A stretch of DNA of 64,000 nucleotides from Enterococcus villorum (lineage in GTDB: Bacteria > Bacillota > Bacilli > Lactobacillales > Enterococcaceae): positions 1 to 64,000 of the forward strand of contig NZ_BJWF01000004.1 in assembly GCF_007990225.1 (NCBI RefSeq). Direction: 5' to 3'. Made by a program: the position numbers and the translations under genes. The number at the start of each line of letters is the position of its first letter. The stretch's first letter is position 1. Of the stretch, positions 17,301 through 26,795 are shown piece after piece. Under the pieces are notes generated by a model. That model did no database searches, had not been told where the DNA came from, and worked only from the letters and a program-made list of their open reading frames with translations.

Positions 17301-18797
17301 TTATTTCAAAGAAATTATTTGGTTGGCTATTTTTTCTAAAAAAGCTTGGTCATGATCAACAACCAACATCGCTGGTTTACAGGTTGAAATCAAATGCTCT
17401 AATTGAGCCTGATTGAATACATCTAAATAGTTCAACGGTTCATCCCAGACATACAGTTCTGCTTCTTGAGAAAGTGATTTCGCTAGTTCTACTTTTTTTC
17501 TTTGCCCCATACTCATCTGCTCAATCCGATTATGAAATACGTCCCTTTCCATCCCAAGTTTACGTAAATTATTTAAAAAGAGCGGGTAACTGACTTGATT
17601 TTTTTCTGCAAATTCAGCTAATGTTCCTCGATTATCTTCGTAATTTTGACGGACATAACTAATTGTTAATTGTGTTGATTTAACTATCTCTCCTTCTACC
17701 AGACCAGTAAATTCACCTAGAAGATATTGTAGAATAGAAGACTTTCCTATACCATTAGGACCCATTAAGGCAACACATTGCTCTTGTTCAATCGAAAAAC
17801 TGATCGGAGAAAAAAGCATATCATCATACCCCAATTGCAAATTTTCAACTGACAGTAAGCGTTTATGATGTGTTTTTTTAACGTTCATAATCAAGGGGTC
17901 GATTGACTCAATATCCTTTAATAGTTTTTCTTTTTCTTCAATTTGTGTTTCCATTCGATGAACAATTGCTTTTGACCGTTTCATCGTGCGAGCAGCATCA
18001 GCACCTATTGCTCCCCGATTCACTCTGCGATTTTCTGTATCAATAAATCCTACTTTTCTTTTCGTTTTATCCCCTTCACGAGAATGAGACCATTCTGCTT
18101 TTTCTGCGGCTGTTTTCTTTAAGCGCATCACTTCTTTTTTGATTTTTTCATTTTGTGCTAGTTCAAATTCATTTTTTAATCGTTTTTGCTCTTCGTAAAT
18201 GGAAAAATTCCCATGATAAAGTTCTAACTGACTCTTTTCAATTACTAACACATGATCCACCACTTCATCTATAAACCCTCGATCATGACTCACTACAATA
18301 AATCCTTGCTTTTTTTTCTTCAAGTAATTCGCTACTTGTTTTCTTCCTCTTATATCTAAATGATTGGTTGGTTCATCAATCAATGGAAAATGTTGCTCAT
18401 CGGTAAATAACAAAGACAACAATACTTTTGTTTTTTCCCCACCTGACAATGTATTGTAAGGACGCCAGAGAATTTCTGGATCAGTTTCCATCAATTGTAG
18501 CTCTCTTTCAATTTTCCACAGTTCTACATTTGTTAGTGTAGTCAATACATCATAAGTCAGTCGTTCTTTTTCTCGTATTGTTTGCGGAAAATAACTGAAT
18601 ATTTGTTGATGAATGACCTGACCTTGATAGGGTAATTTATTTTGTAAAATGTTCAATAACGTTGTTTTTCCTCGGCCATTTCGTCCAATCAAACCTAATT
18701 TCCACTTTGTATCAAAATTTAACGTCGCTTGATCAAACAATGGCAGTACTTGATTTTCAAACCCAAAAGTTAAGTTTTTTATTTCTATTTTAGACAT
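17301..18797 (-). CDS. lsa: Lsa-type ABC-F ribosome protection protein
   Basis: The 498-residue protein has two ABC ATPase cassettes and no membrane segments. The cassettes show GRNGRGKTT, LSGGEKTK and PLIDEPTNHLD, then GPNGIGKSS, MSMGQRKK and VWDEPLNYLD. Between them lies the long charged linker (about residues 190-310) that reaches the ribosomal peptidyl-transferase centre in antibiotic-resistance ABC-F proteins. Length and sequence pattern closely match E. faecalis Lsa(A), which gives intrinsic protection against lincosamides, streptogramin A and pleuromutilins. Drug specificity here is inferred. The long leader with an attenuator and two small ORFs supports antibiotic-induced control. Confidence 0.88.
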   Translation of the reverse strand: MSKIEIKNLTFGFENQVLPLFDQATLNFDTKWKLGLIGRNGRGKTTLLNILQNKLPYQGQVIHQQIFSYFPQTIREKERLTYDVLTTLTNVELWKIERELQLMETDPEILWRPYNTLSGGEKTKVLLSLLFTDEQHFPLIDEPTNHLDIRGRKQVANYLKKKKQGFIVVSHDRGFIDEVVDHVLVIEKSQLELYHGNFSIYEEQKRLKNEFELAQNEKIKKEVMRLKKTAAEKAEWSHSREGDKTKRKVGFIDTENRRVNRGAIGADAARTMKRSKAIVHRMETQIEEKEKLLKDIESIDPLIMNVKKTHHKRLLSVENLQLGYDDMLFSPISFSIEQEQCVALMGPNGIGKSSILQYLLGEFTGLVEGEIVKSTQLTISYVRQNYEDNRGTLAEFAEKNQVSYPLFLNNLRKLGMERDVFHNRIEQMSMGQRKKVELAKSLSQEAELYVWDEPLNYLDVFNQAQLEHLISTCKPAMLVVDHDQAFLEKIANQIISLK

Positions 18798-18812
18798 CTG
18801 TCATCCTCCTAT

Positions 18813-18844
18813 AAAAAAGACCAGTCCTATTTTCAGAACTGGTC
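18813..18844 (-). promoter_or_regulatory. attenuator of the Lsa-type gene
   Basis: GACCAGT (18838-18844) pairs with ACTGGTC (18819-18825), followed on the minus strand by six T, just before the ribosome binding site of the gene. Upstream leader bases 18888-18900 can pair with 18830-18842 in 12-13 positions, an alternative fold that would break the terminator. This is the classic layout of drug-induced attenuation in ABC-F genes. Confidence 0.85.
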
Positions 18845-18877
18845 ACCAAAGAAAGGATACAAAAGAGACCCTGTCAT
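18833..18877 (-). CDS. leader peptide 2 of the Lsa-type gene
   Basis: A 14-codon ORF, MTGSLLYPFFGDQF, begins at ATG 18877 and ends in a TGA inside the attenuator hairpin. A ribosome stalled near its end would cover the first terminator arm. Its ribosome binding site is weak, so translation is inferred from position. Confidence 0.5.
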   Translation of the reverse strand: MTGSLLYPFFGDQF

Positions 18878-18935
18878 TGAAAACTTGCCAATTCTGAAAA
18901 TCTGCACACTATTCCCTTGTTTATAGAAATAGCTT

Positions 18936-18986
18936 TTATGCAGCTTCCAATAATTGACTTAGTTTTTCAATGGAAAGATCCCTCAC
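18936..18986 (-). CDS. leader peptide 1 of the Lsa-type gene
   Basis: A 16-codon ORF starts at GTG 18986 and encodes MRDLSIEKLSQLLEAA. It lies between the promoter and the anti-terminator segment. The start site is weak, but a ribosome paused on it could shift the folding of the region 18830-18900. Confidence 0.45.
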   Translation of the reverse strand: MRDLSIEKLSQLLEAA

Positions 18987-19004
18987 TTCGTTTTATTTGC
19001 CAAT

Positions 19005-19034
19005 AGGTTAACACAACTTTTTTTGAACTGTCAA
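19005..19034 (-). promoter_or_regulatory. promoter of the Lsa-type gene
   Basis: A perfect TTGACA (19029-19034) is followed after 18 bp by TAACCT (19005-19010). It abuts the stop codon of the glycerate kinase gene. The leader is then about 200 bp long. Confidence 0.5.
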
Positions 19035-20156
19035 CTAAGAATCATTATTTTCAAATAAATAACTGATATTACGTGCCATAAGCGTTACTTTTTCAAGTGT
19101 TTCTTCACGCTTCAGTGCTTCTTTCAATTCAATAGGTCCTAATTGAATGCTAAAGACGCTCGGTAGTACTTCTTCTAAGGCACCTAAATTTTTTTCTCGA
19201 CTACCGCATAAAGCGATCACTTTTTTTTGATATTTTTGTGCAAGCCGAGCAACACCATAAGGGACTTTTCCATTGATCGTTTGCTGATCAATGCGACCCT
19301 CCCCTGTGATCACAAGGTCTGATTGCTTAATTGCCTTTTCTAAACCTATAAGTTTTGCCACTAATAAAAAACCAGAAGTTATTTTTCCACCTACAAGCGT
19401 TAATGCACCACCGATCCCACCCGCAGCTCCACTTCCAGGAATTTCATTTAAGTCTACTCCAACCTCTTGTTTCATTTGTTTGGCGACTTCGTTTGCTCGC
19501 TCGTCAAGAAAGTCTAATATTTTTTTTGTTCCACCTTTTTGCTTGCCATAGATATAGGCCGCTCCTTGCTCGTTGCTGTAAGGATTCATGACATCTGTTG
19601 CCACCAGTAGTTGCACTTTTTTAAACTTTTCCTTGCTTTGACCTAATTCGATTTTTTTCGTTGTAAGTAATGGGTTACCTTCTGTATACCCTTCCAGTTT
19701 TGCACCTAGTGATTGCAAAACACCTAATCCTCCATCAGAACAACCACTCCCGCCAAGTGTCACAATAATTTGATTTACTCCTTGTGATAGCGCATCCTTT
19801 AATAACTCTCCTAAACCAAAACTCGAAGCAGATCGAATCGTTTGATCTGTGGGTTGCTTTAAAAGATCAAGACCGATAACACTTGCTGATTCAATCACCG
19901 CGATCTGTTTTTCCTCATATGTCGTGAGTAAATATTTGCAACTTCTTTTACGAAAAAGTAAATCAACACCTTCAACTTCGCGCCATTTTCCACCTAATGC
20001 ATGATAAATTGCATCTGCTGTTCCTTCGCCGCCATCTGCAATTGGGCAATTAATTTTCTGTCCATTTTTTAACGTCCAACCATTTAATACCGCTTGATTT
20101 AATTCAAATGATGTCGCACTTTGCTTGAATGAATCAATGGCCGCTAATATATTCAT
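19035..20156 (-). CDS. glycerate kinase
   Basis: A 373-residue GlxK/GarK-type glycerate kinase. It phosphorylates D-glycerate with ATP, giving 2- or 3-phosphoglycerate for glycolysis. The family is recognised from MNILAAIDSFKQSATS at the N terminus, CPIADGGEGTADA near residue 38, VTLGGSGCSDGGLG near 130 and the ITGEGRIDQQTINGKVPYGV segment (shown whole, 20 residues) near 285. The start has AGGGGGGAG. No glycerate or glyoxylate genes are adjacent; the Mga-like regulator lies upstream on the same strand, behind a terminator. Confidence 0.93.
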   Translation of the reverse strand: MNILAAIDSFKQSATSFELNQAVLNGWTLKNGQKINCPIADGGEGTADAIYHALGGKWREVEGVDLLFRKRSCKYLLTTYEEKQIAVIESASVIGLDLLKQPTDQTIRSASSFGLGELLKDALSQGVNQIIVTLGGSGCSDGGLGVLQSLGAKLEGYTEGNPLLTTKKIELGQSKEKFKKVQLLVATDVMNPYSNEQGAAYIYGKQKGGTKKILDFLDERANEVAKQMKQEVGVDLNEIPGSGAAGGIGGALTLVGGKITSGFLLVAKLIGLEKAIKQSDLVITGEGRIDQQTINGKVPYGVARLAQKYQKKVIALCGSREKNLGALEEVLPSVFSIQLGPIELKEALKREETLEKVTLMARNISYLFENNDS

Positions 20157-20337
20157 CTTCTCTCCCCCTCATTCTCACTTTTTATTCTAGTAAGACATGT
20201 TTCTTGTTTTTTTACAACTAAAATAAGCTGTAAAAATCGTTTCATTGAATAAAAACAGGAAATAATTCTCCCCACCTTTACTCGCTTTTTATCTTGTACT
20301 AATAAATATTTTATTTTCAATCAACTGAATATCTACG

Positions 20338-20389
20338 TAAAAATGGTCTAAAAAACATCAATGATGACCATTCACGTTTTTTAAACCAT
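20338..20389 (-). terminator. terminator of the Mga-like regulator
   Basis: ATGGTCTAAAAAAC (20343-20356) pairs with GTTTTTTAAACCAT (20376-20389), with T residues after the stem on the minus strand. It lies 14 bp after the regulator stop. Confidence 0.8.
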
Positions 20390-20402
20390 CTAATATTTTC
20401 AG

Positions 20403-21827
20403 TTAATCATTCATTTTAGGACTTGATGTTACCCGTTTGCCTAAGTGTAAATATTTATGATTTAAAGAGACCGGAATAATCTGGGTATTTTCGGTATCAA
20501 ATCCACGTTGGTAAACGGCAATATCACATAAAATGATTCTTTTCGTAAAGTATAAGCATTCATCTGGTAATTCTTTCAAAGAATGATAAATCATTGGATT
20601 TAGTTCAGTACTTTCATTTATCTCAGATATAATTAGTTCCCGATAAAAAACCTGCTTGACGACACTTGGTGCGACGATAAAAATTTCAGTAGGTTGATCC
20701 TCATCTTGAACACTCATGGTTAAGAAGATACTTTTGACAAATTTTCGAATTAAATTATGGTTCCATCTGATAGTTAGTGCATATTCTTCTTGCCAAAGTC
20801 TTAAAATTTCTAAGAGGCTTTTATAAAGTTCTTTTTCTGCTGCTGTTAATAAATAGATGCGTTCGGGAAGAAATACTTGTCCATCGGCCCACGTCGTACG
20901 AATAAATTGTAAAAATGATTTTTTTAAAATAAAATCATTTTCACATTTTTTTCCAATTTTTTTGACAATCTTTTTGCTTAATTCATCAAAGCATGGGGTT
21001 TGTTCAATAAAACTAGTATAAACCACTTCAAAATCTTTTCTCAATAATTCCATATTTTCATTTGTATAATTACGTGTATTAAATAAAGAAAAAATATAGT
21101 AGACATCTTCTTGTTGTGCTAAAGCTTGACTTATTATATGAAACAAAGGTTTTGTTGCTGCAATTTTTTTATCTTCTTCACTAAAATAAATAGGATGGTC
21201 CTTTCTTCCTATCGCAATTTCAATTCCTCGTCTGATCAATGTCTTTTCTTCTTCGGAATATCTGCGTTTAAAAAAATGTGTTTCGATAAAATCAATTAAT
21301 TCGTCACAAGCTTTTGCTATGTTTTGACTTTTATTCTCATAACCTTCCCAATTGATATATCTTACTAAAGCAAGTAACAGATTACGTACGTCAAATTCAG
21401 GAATAAGAATCTGTTTGTTTCTCAAATATGAATTTGCTTTAAAAAAATCTAGCACTGTTTTTTTGATTGTATACACTTTGCTTAAAGAGATAAACTCTAG
21501 ATCCGATAATTCTGTGCTAGTAAATTGTCCTTTAAAATAATAACTTAAAAACTTTAAAAAATACGATTGTCCATACAAGAATTGTGTTAATTCTGATAAT
21601 TCAATACCAGGTTTAAATATGATTCTACAAATGTGTTTTTCTCGTTCATATTTCTCTATACAATATTCTAAACACGCCGTAATACTTTCAAGATCGTGTA
21701 ACACTGTAGGCATCGTTACACCTAACATTTTTGCAGAGTCTTCAATATCTATTTCTTGAAATTCAAATAACTGCTCACAAAGGTATACTTTTCTAGAAAT
21801 ATTCCGCTCAATGTAATTTTCTAACAT
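20403..21827 (-). CDS. Mga-like transcriptional regulator
   Basis: A 474-residue protein with the architecture of the Mga/AtxA group. An N-terminal helix-turn-helix lies at about residues 25-50 (IDIEDSAKMLGVTMPTVLHD), followed by a long helical PRD-like middle and a C-terminal part (residues 370-450) resembling an EIIB-like domain (EIFIVAPSVV, ECLYFTKRIILCD). Regulators of this group respond to PTS phosphorylation and control surface or metabolic genes. The target is not evident; neighbours are glycerate kinase and glutaminase. Similarity is weaker than for housekeeping genes. Confidence 0.7.
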   Translation of the reverse strand: MLENYIERNISRKVYLCEQLFEFQEIDIEDSAKMLGVTMPTVLHDLESITACLEYCIEKYEREKHICRIIFKPGIELSELTQFLYGQSYFLKFLSYYFKGQFTSTELSDLEFISLSKVYTIKKTVLDFFKANSYLRNKQILIPEFDVRNLLLALVRYINWEGYENKSQNIAKACDELIDFIETHFFKRRYSEEEKTLIRRGIEIAIGRKDHPIYFSEEDKKIAATKPLFHIISQALAQQEDVYYIFSLFNTRNYTNENMELLRKDFEVVYTSFIEQTPCFDELSKKIVKKIGKKCENDFILKKSFLQFIRTTWADGQVFLPERIYLLTAAEKELYKSLLEILRLWQEEYALTIRWNHNLIRKFVKSIFLTMSVQDEDQPTEIFIVAPSVVKQVFYRELIISEINESTELNPMIYHSLKELPDECLYFTKRIILCDIAVYQRGFDTENTQIIPVSLNHKYLHLGKRVTSSPKMND

Positions 21828-21929
21828 GCCTTTTTTCGCTCCTCTAAATTTTTCTATAGCTCTATTTAAGCATATTATTTCAAATAGATTTTTTTTATTT
21901 CCTTATGAAAACAACGCTTACAAAAACAA

Positions 21930-21968
21930 AATAAAAAAACAAGAAGTTAGCTGGTTTTGCTAACTTCA
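21930..21968 (-). terminator. terminator of the glutaminase operon
   Basis: GAAGTTAGC (21943-21951) pairs with GCTAACTTC (21959-21967), followed on the minus strand by TTGTTTTTTT. It lies beyond the hairpin repeat that follows glsA. Confidence 0.8.
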
Positions 21969-21989
21969 AGTTGAGTAGATATCGTGCAT

Positions 21990-22119
21990 AGCATTTGCGA
22001 CAAGAAACTATGATTTTCTAAAATATGGGGAATTATTTCAAAAAATCATTTCTTCTTTGTCCAAAACTAACCGCTACTTTTATCACTTATCTAACATTAA
22101 AAGACTCTGTCACAACCTT
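21990..22119 (-). repeat. hairpin repeat family, copy E
   Basis: Read on the minus strand, it begins GGTTGTGACAGAG directly at the glsA stop codon. It continues with GAAGAAATGATTTTTTG and ATTTTAGAAAATCATAGTTTC, which can fold back on each other. The start motif matches the copies at 60991, 61219 and 62427. Confidence 0.6.
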
Positions 22120-23044
22120 ATTCAAAGATATCAACATCAAGTTTTTCAACGACATCTTTTAATAATTGGATTCCGGCTGCACTGTTACCAAAAGGATCTA
22201 AGGCTGGACCAAACACACCCATACCATAACGATTAGGTACTGCTACCATCAATCCACCACCAACACCGCTTTTTGCTGGTACACCAACGTGAACAGAAAA
22301 TTCTCCTGATTCATCATACAGCCCGGCAGTTGTCATTATCGATTTAACAATTGTCGCACTTTCTTCTGTAATGATCCGTTTATCATTCCATGGAGCTATA
22401 CCTTTGTTGGCTAAAACGGCTCCTAATTTAGCTATACCTTTTGCTGTCACATTGACGGAACATTGTTTAAAATAAACAGCTAATATTTCTGAAACATCTC
22501 CGTTGATCATTTGATTTCCTTTCATATAGTAAGCTAAAGAACGATTAATATCACCAGTTTTAGATTCAGAATGATAGATTTCTTCATTCAATGTGATACC
22601 AGGATCATCACAAATTTCTTTCATAAAACTCAAAATTCGTTCAAATTTTTCTTCTGGATTTTTTCCGGCAATCAATGAAGTTGTTGCAATAGCACCTGCA
22701 TTGACAAATGGATTCATTGGATGAGGACGATGATTTATTTCCATATTCATAATGGAATTAAAAGCAAATCCTGTTGGTTCCGTATTAACGGTTTGAAAGA
22801 CTTTATCGATTCCATTGTCTTGAATGGCTAACAGCAAAACTGGTACTTTTGACATACTTTCGATGGCAAAACGTACTTGCGAATCTCCAGCTTCAATTAA
22901 TTGTTTGCTTTTCAAGTCATAAATCGCCATTCCTAATTGCTCTGGATTGACTTGTGCTAAGGCAGGGATATAATCAGCTACATGTCCTGTTTGATAATAG
23001 TGAAAATTTTTCCCAATCAATTGTTCTAATTCTTTGACATCCAT
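22118..23044 (-). CDS. glsA: glutaminase
   Basis: A 308-residue class A glutaminase with a serine beta-lactamase-like fold; it converts glutamine to glutamate and ammonia in the cytosol. The SxxK catalytic pair is visible as Ser63 and Lys66 (ESMSKVP), with FNSIMNMEINHRPHPMNPF (near residue 95) and NAGAIATTS following, and the C-terminal GVPAKSGVGGG motif near 258. It is the last gene of an operon with an ammonium channel and a GadC-like antiporter, a layout used in glutamine-dependent acid resistance. Both upstream genes are broken, so the enzyme may now act on glutamine from other importers. Confidence 0.95.
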   Translation of the reverse strand: MDVKELEQLIGKNFHYYQTGHVADYIPALAQVNPEQLGMAIYDLKSKQLIEAGDSQVRFAIESMSKVPVLLLAIQDNGIDKVFQTVNTEPTGFAFNSIMNMEINHRPHPMNPFVNAGAIATTSLIAGKNPEEKFERILSFMKEICDDPGITLNEEIYHSESKTGDINRSLAYYMKGNQMINGDVSEILAVYFKQCSVNVTAKGIAKLGAVLANKGIAPWNDKRIITEESATIVKSIMTTAGLYDESGEFSVHVGVPAKSGVGGGLMVAVPNRYGMGVFGPALDPFGNSAAGIQLLKDVVEKLDVDIFE

Positions 23045-23059
23045 TTTATTAACCAGCTT

Positions 23060-24493
23060 TCAATTTTTATTCGTTACATGCTGAAATTTATGACGGCATG
23101 CATAAATCGTAAAAGGTATAACAGCAACCACAAGATAAGAAATAATCAAAATTGTTTCGTAAATACCGTGTTGCCCTGAAGCAATACTTGAAGGTGGAAC
23201 AAATGAAATACAAAACGCAAAAAGTGAGGTTAATAAACCTAAACATGCAATAATCGTTTTGACAACTTTTCCACCAGGAACTTGGTAAGCTCTTTCTAAT
23301 TGGTCATCTTGATAAACTAATTTTAGATATCCAATGAAAAACATAAAATACAACATTAAATAAATGACCACTGTTAATGACATTGCGGCAAGAAATGATA
23401 AATTATTGCCACCGCCACTTAGTGTAAAGACAGTCGCCCAAATTGAAGCCACGATCCCGTTAGCAATCATTAAATTTGCTGGCACTCCATAAGCATTTTC
23501 TTTAGCGAAATGTTCTGGCAATAACCCTTCTTCTGCCGCAACATGTAGCGCTTTTGAAGGTGAAGTAACCCAAGAAGCAATTTCTCCAATGACACCTAAA
23601 CAAACTAAAATAGCTAGGATTTTCGCAATCCATGCAAGACTAGGATCAATGTGACGTAATAAGAACTCAAGTGATTGAATGACACCAGTGTTTAGTGACA
23701 ATCCATGTTGAGGAACAGTCGTGGCTACAGTCAATCCGCCAAATGTATCCAAAATGATCGCTAAAATGACTAAGACAAACATTGCTAATGGGTAATTTTT
23801 TTTAGGATTCTCCATTTCATTGGCATGACTAGCAGACGTTTCGACACCCATATAAGCTAAAATAAATGAAACGAAAACAACTAATGTGGGTAATTTTGAA
23901 AAATCTGGAATGAGTGTTTTCATTGATAAAGTCGTTTATAATGGTGCACCTGAAGCTACGTAATGTATCCCTAAAGCGAATAACACCAAAGCTGGTAGCA
24001 AAATCCCAGCAATAAAACCGACGCGAGCAATCAATGAAGTATATTTGGTTCCTCTTAATTGGGAAATCAAAATGGCCCAAAAAATAATTAAAAGAATCGC
24101 TAACTTTAAAAACTTATTGTTTTGTATCGCAGAAATTCCTGTGGCATAAGACAACGCACCTGTCAGAAAATACAGCATCGTTAAATAACCGACTGTAATT
24201 TCAAACCATTGAAAAAAGATAGCAGCAAAACCAAATCTTTTTCCTAAAGTTCGGCTGACCCAAGTATACACGCCACCTTTTTCCCAACCTTTAACAGTGG
24301 CCATTTCAGCTGCACATAATGCGACTGGGATAAACCATAATAAACCACCTAATAATAAGAAAAATACTAAACTAAAGCCTGACGTCGCAAATGTTGGGTA
24401 TTCATAAAGTGAAACCACCATTGAAATGGTCATAGCTAAAAAGCCAAAAAACGTTAATTTTTTTGCAGGAATTTTCGCTTTGCTTTCTTGCAT
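23060..24493 (-). pseudogene. GadC/YbaT-like amino acid antiporter, interrupted by in-frame TAA
   Basis: Read through a single TAA (23936-23938), the frame encodes about 477 residues of an APC-family glutamate/GABA-type antiporter. The first 185 residues hold TM1-5, and the rest (from SMKTLIPDFSKLP) holds TM6-12, with FVSFILAYMGVETSASHANEM (in parts: ILAYMGVETSASH) as the conserved TM6 motif. The stop falls in GAPL-stop-TTLSMKTL, which is in frame and matches a CAA or AAA to TAA change. The downstream piece has an internal ATG at 23923 without a ribosome binding site. Paired with glsA the intact protein would exchange glutamine or glutamate for its product. Confidence 0.85.
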
Positions 24494-24518
24494 GAAGCTT
24501 CCTCTTTTCTACTCATTT

Positions 24519-25725
24519 TTATTTTCCGAAGAAAGTGAAGTCTAATCCTTCTTCTTGTTCTTCTTTTGTTGTAGTGATGGTCGTCATGTGCATGATGACT
24601 TTTAAAATCCCTGCTGTTACAGCATAAGCATATAATGCAACCAAGCACACGCCGACAACTTGAACACCTAAAAGGAACCAACTTTGTGAATTTGACATCA
24701 AATGGGCGTTTGTGGCAAAAATGCCGATGAGAATGGTTCCAGTAAAACCACCCATTCCATGCACACCCCATACATCAAGCGCATCGTCCCAATTTTTTTG
24801 TTTCCGAAAAGCAACAGCGTATTGGCAAACGATGCCCGCAATGATACCAATGACCATTGCACTTTTTGGATGGATATAACCCGCACAAGGTGTGATCGTT
24901 GCAAGTCCTGCAACAGAACCTGTCAGTACATCAACAAAATCAAACCCATTTCCTTTGACTTTTGCTACCAACAACCAAGTGATCATGGCAAATGCTAATG
25001 CAATAAAAGTCGAACCAAAAGCATTGACTGCTTGATAATCCGCTCGAAGTGCCCCACCAGAATTAAACCCAAACCAGCCAAACCAAAGAAGTCCTGTGCC
25101 AATAGCGGCTGCCATCAGACTACTGTGTCCATTACGCTCAGATGATGGGATCTTTCTTTGTCCAAGTGTCAAAATACATGCCAAAGAACCAAATCCAGCA
25201 GTGGTATGGATAACTGCTCCACCAGCAAAATCACGGAATCCTAATTGAGCTAAAAATCCGCCACCCCAAATCCAATGACAAACAGGGAAATAGATAAGAA
25301 GATTCCAAAAAATCAAAAGCAATACATATCCTTTTAAATTTAGTCTCCCAGCAAATGCACCAGTCATCAATGGAACCGTGATGACAATAAACATTAGTTG
25401 ATACAAGAAAAAAATTAAAAATGGAATCGTTGCTCCATGCAATAAGTTAGGAACATTTGACACATGATTCATGAAAAAAAAAGTCCGTTGGATGACCAAT
25501 AAGTCCACCGATATCTCGACCAAATGCTAAACCAAAACCACCGAATATCCACATCAAAGTCGTAATTCCTACGGATAGAAAAGATTGTGCCATCATTGTT
25601 GTGATATTATTTTTACGGGCTAGACCGCCATAGAAAAATGCCAATCCAGGGGTCATCAAACAAACAAGTGCCGTACATAAAATCATAAACGCCGTATCTC
25701 CTGTATTAATAGATAAATTATTCAA
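24519..25725 (-). pseudogene. amt: ammonium channel, frameshifted at a T9 tract
   Basis: Two overlapping frames together make one Amt protein of about 400 residues. The first, from TTG 25725 (GAGGTGAG upstream), encodes TGDTAFMILCTALVCLMTPG through GFGLAFGRDIGGLIGHPTDFFF. The second resumes with MNHVSNVPNLLHG and continues through the pore motifs WIWGGGFLAQLGFRDFAGG (in part) and DALDVWGVHGMGG to the C terminus. The shift occurs in a run of nine T on the minus strand (A on the plus strand, 25474-25482); eight would restore the frame. The lesion may be real, a slippage-prone switch, or a homopolymer error. No glnK gene is adjacent. Confidence 0.85.
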
Positions 25726-25739
25726 TTGTTCTCACCTCA

Positions 25740-26084
25740 TTTCTACAGTTATGAGTATAGGAAATTTCAATACTTGATTTTTGCTTTTCTTTTTTCGTTT
25801 TCTTTTGTTAAACCATAAAATAGAAACAATCATTGTAAACACTAAATTTTTTAAGAAACCTTTACTTTACCTAGTATGTTTTCTTTTTTGTTTATAAATT
25901 TTTTTTATTGTTTTAGAAAAACGCTTTTTTAATCTTGTTTTTTTACTTTCACTATTCATTTTCTAAAAAAAAATAAAAATGATCTTTCTCGGTACTCCTC
26001 ATTGAACGTTCTTTTTTCAAGTAAAAACAGACGATGATTTTTCTATCCATAAAATCCGATTCATTTTGTTCAATCAACCAAAAC
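25740..26084. other. AT-rich intergenic region upstream of amt
   Basis: This is the 5' region of the amt operon and contains many T and A runs. I see no ribosome binding site with a sensible ORF. A 61-codon minus-strand frame at 25952-26137 starts inside the terminator below and is not called. Confidence 0.55.
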
Positions 26085-26130
26085 AAAAAAATAGCTAACT
26101 GCCTGAAAAAAGGCACGTTAACTATTTTTT
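26085..26130. terminator. bidirectional terminator downstream of the YczE-type gene
   Basis: AAAAATAGCTAACTGCC pairs with AGGCACGTTAACTATTTTT with one or two mismatches around a short A-rich loop. Both strands end in T-rich runs. It lies after the gene at 26202-26795. Confidence 0.75.
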
Positions 26131-26201
26131 CTTTCATTAATGACTAACTCACATAAAGTTTGTTCATTGATTTAGACGAACTATTTCCTTAGAGGAATCT
26201 A

Positions 26202-26795
26202 CTATTTTCCATTTAAGCTTTTCATCGTCATCTCAAATATGGGACCAATTGCAAGCACACATAATAAAGTTCCAATTCCAATTGGCGCACCCAGTAATAC
26301 ACCTACAATTACCATCAGGGCATCTAACCCTATACGAATAAATTTCAAACTAATCCTTGTAAATTTAAAAATCAATTGAGTCAGCGCTTCCAAGGCTGCT
26401 GAGCCTTTATTCGAAGAAACATATAACCCCGCACCTATACCAAATAAAATAGGAGCCAAAATCACTGCAACAATGGAGTAACCTGCCATATTGACTGAGA
26501 GTTTGTTCAACCAAGGCTCTAAAAGACCAATCAGCAAACCAAGCCCAAATCCATTGATCAAGCTTCCAACTCCTAATTCTTTCCGATCAAAAATAGCAAC
26601 AATTCCTAACACACAGGCATTAAAAATCAAGCTAGCCACCCAAAAAGGGATATCAAAAATCGTTAACATGCCGAGTAAAAAGACACTGATTGTATCTGCA
26701 CCTTTATGGGCTGTGACCAATAACGTTACTGCTAAAGCAATCATGCTTGTTCCTAAAATCACTTGCATTAGTTTTTTTATTTGTATTTTTTCCAT
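26202..26795 (-). CDS. YczE/YyaS/YitT-type membrane protein
   Basis: A 197-residue integral membrane protein with six hydrophobic segments and the conserved features of the YczE family: an early AHKGADTISVFLLG loop, GSLINGFGLGLLIGLLEPWL in the middle (20 residues, about 77-96) and SNKGSAALEAL near residue 129. No transport substrate is established for this family. The start has GGTGGAGGAAAG. It is transcribed alone, with its own terminator. Confidence 0.75.
   Translation of the reverse strand: MEKIQIKKLMQVILGTSMIALAVTLLVTAHKGADTISVFLLGMLTIFDIPFWVASLIFNACVLGIVAIFDRKELGVGSLINGFGLGLLIGLLEPWLNKLSVNMAGYSIVAVILAPILFGIGAGLYVSSNKGSAALEALTQLIFKFTRISLKFIRIGLDALMVIVGVLLGAPIGIGTLLCVLAIGPIFEMTMKSLNGK

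Noticed and set aside
17301-18797. Membrane ABC exporter call for the ABC-F gene
   Set aside because: There are no membrane segments, and the linker between two cassettes fits ribosome-bound ABC-F proteins.
1167-23938. Programmed stop-codon readthrough or a reassigned TAA
   Set aside because: Most genes here end normally in TAA, and no common context surrounds the four internal TAA codons, so simple nonsense mutation is more likely.
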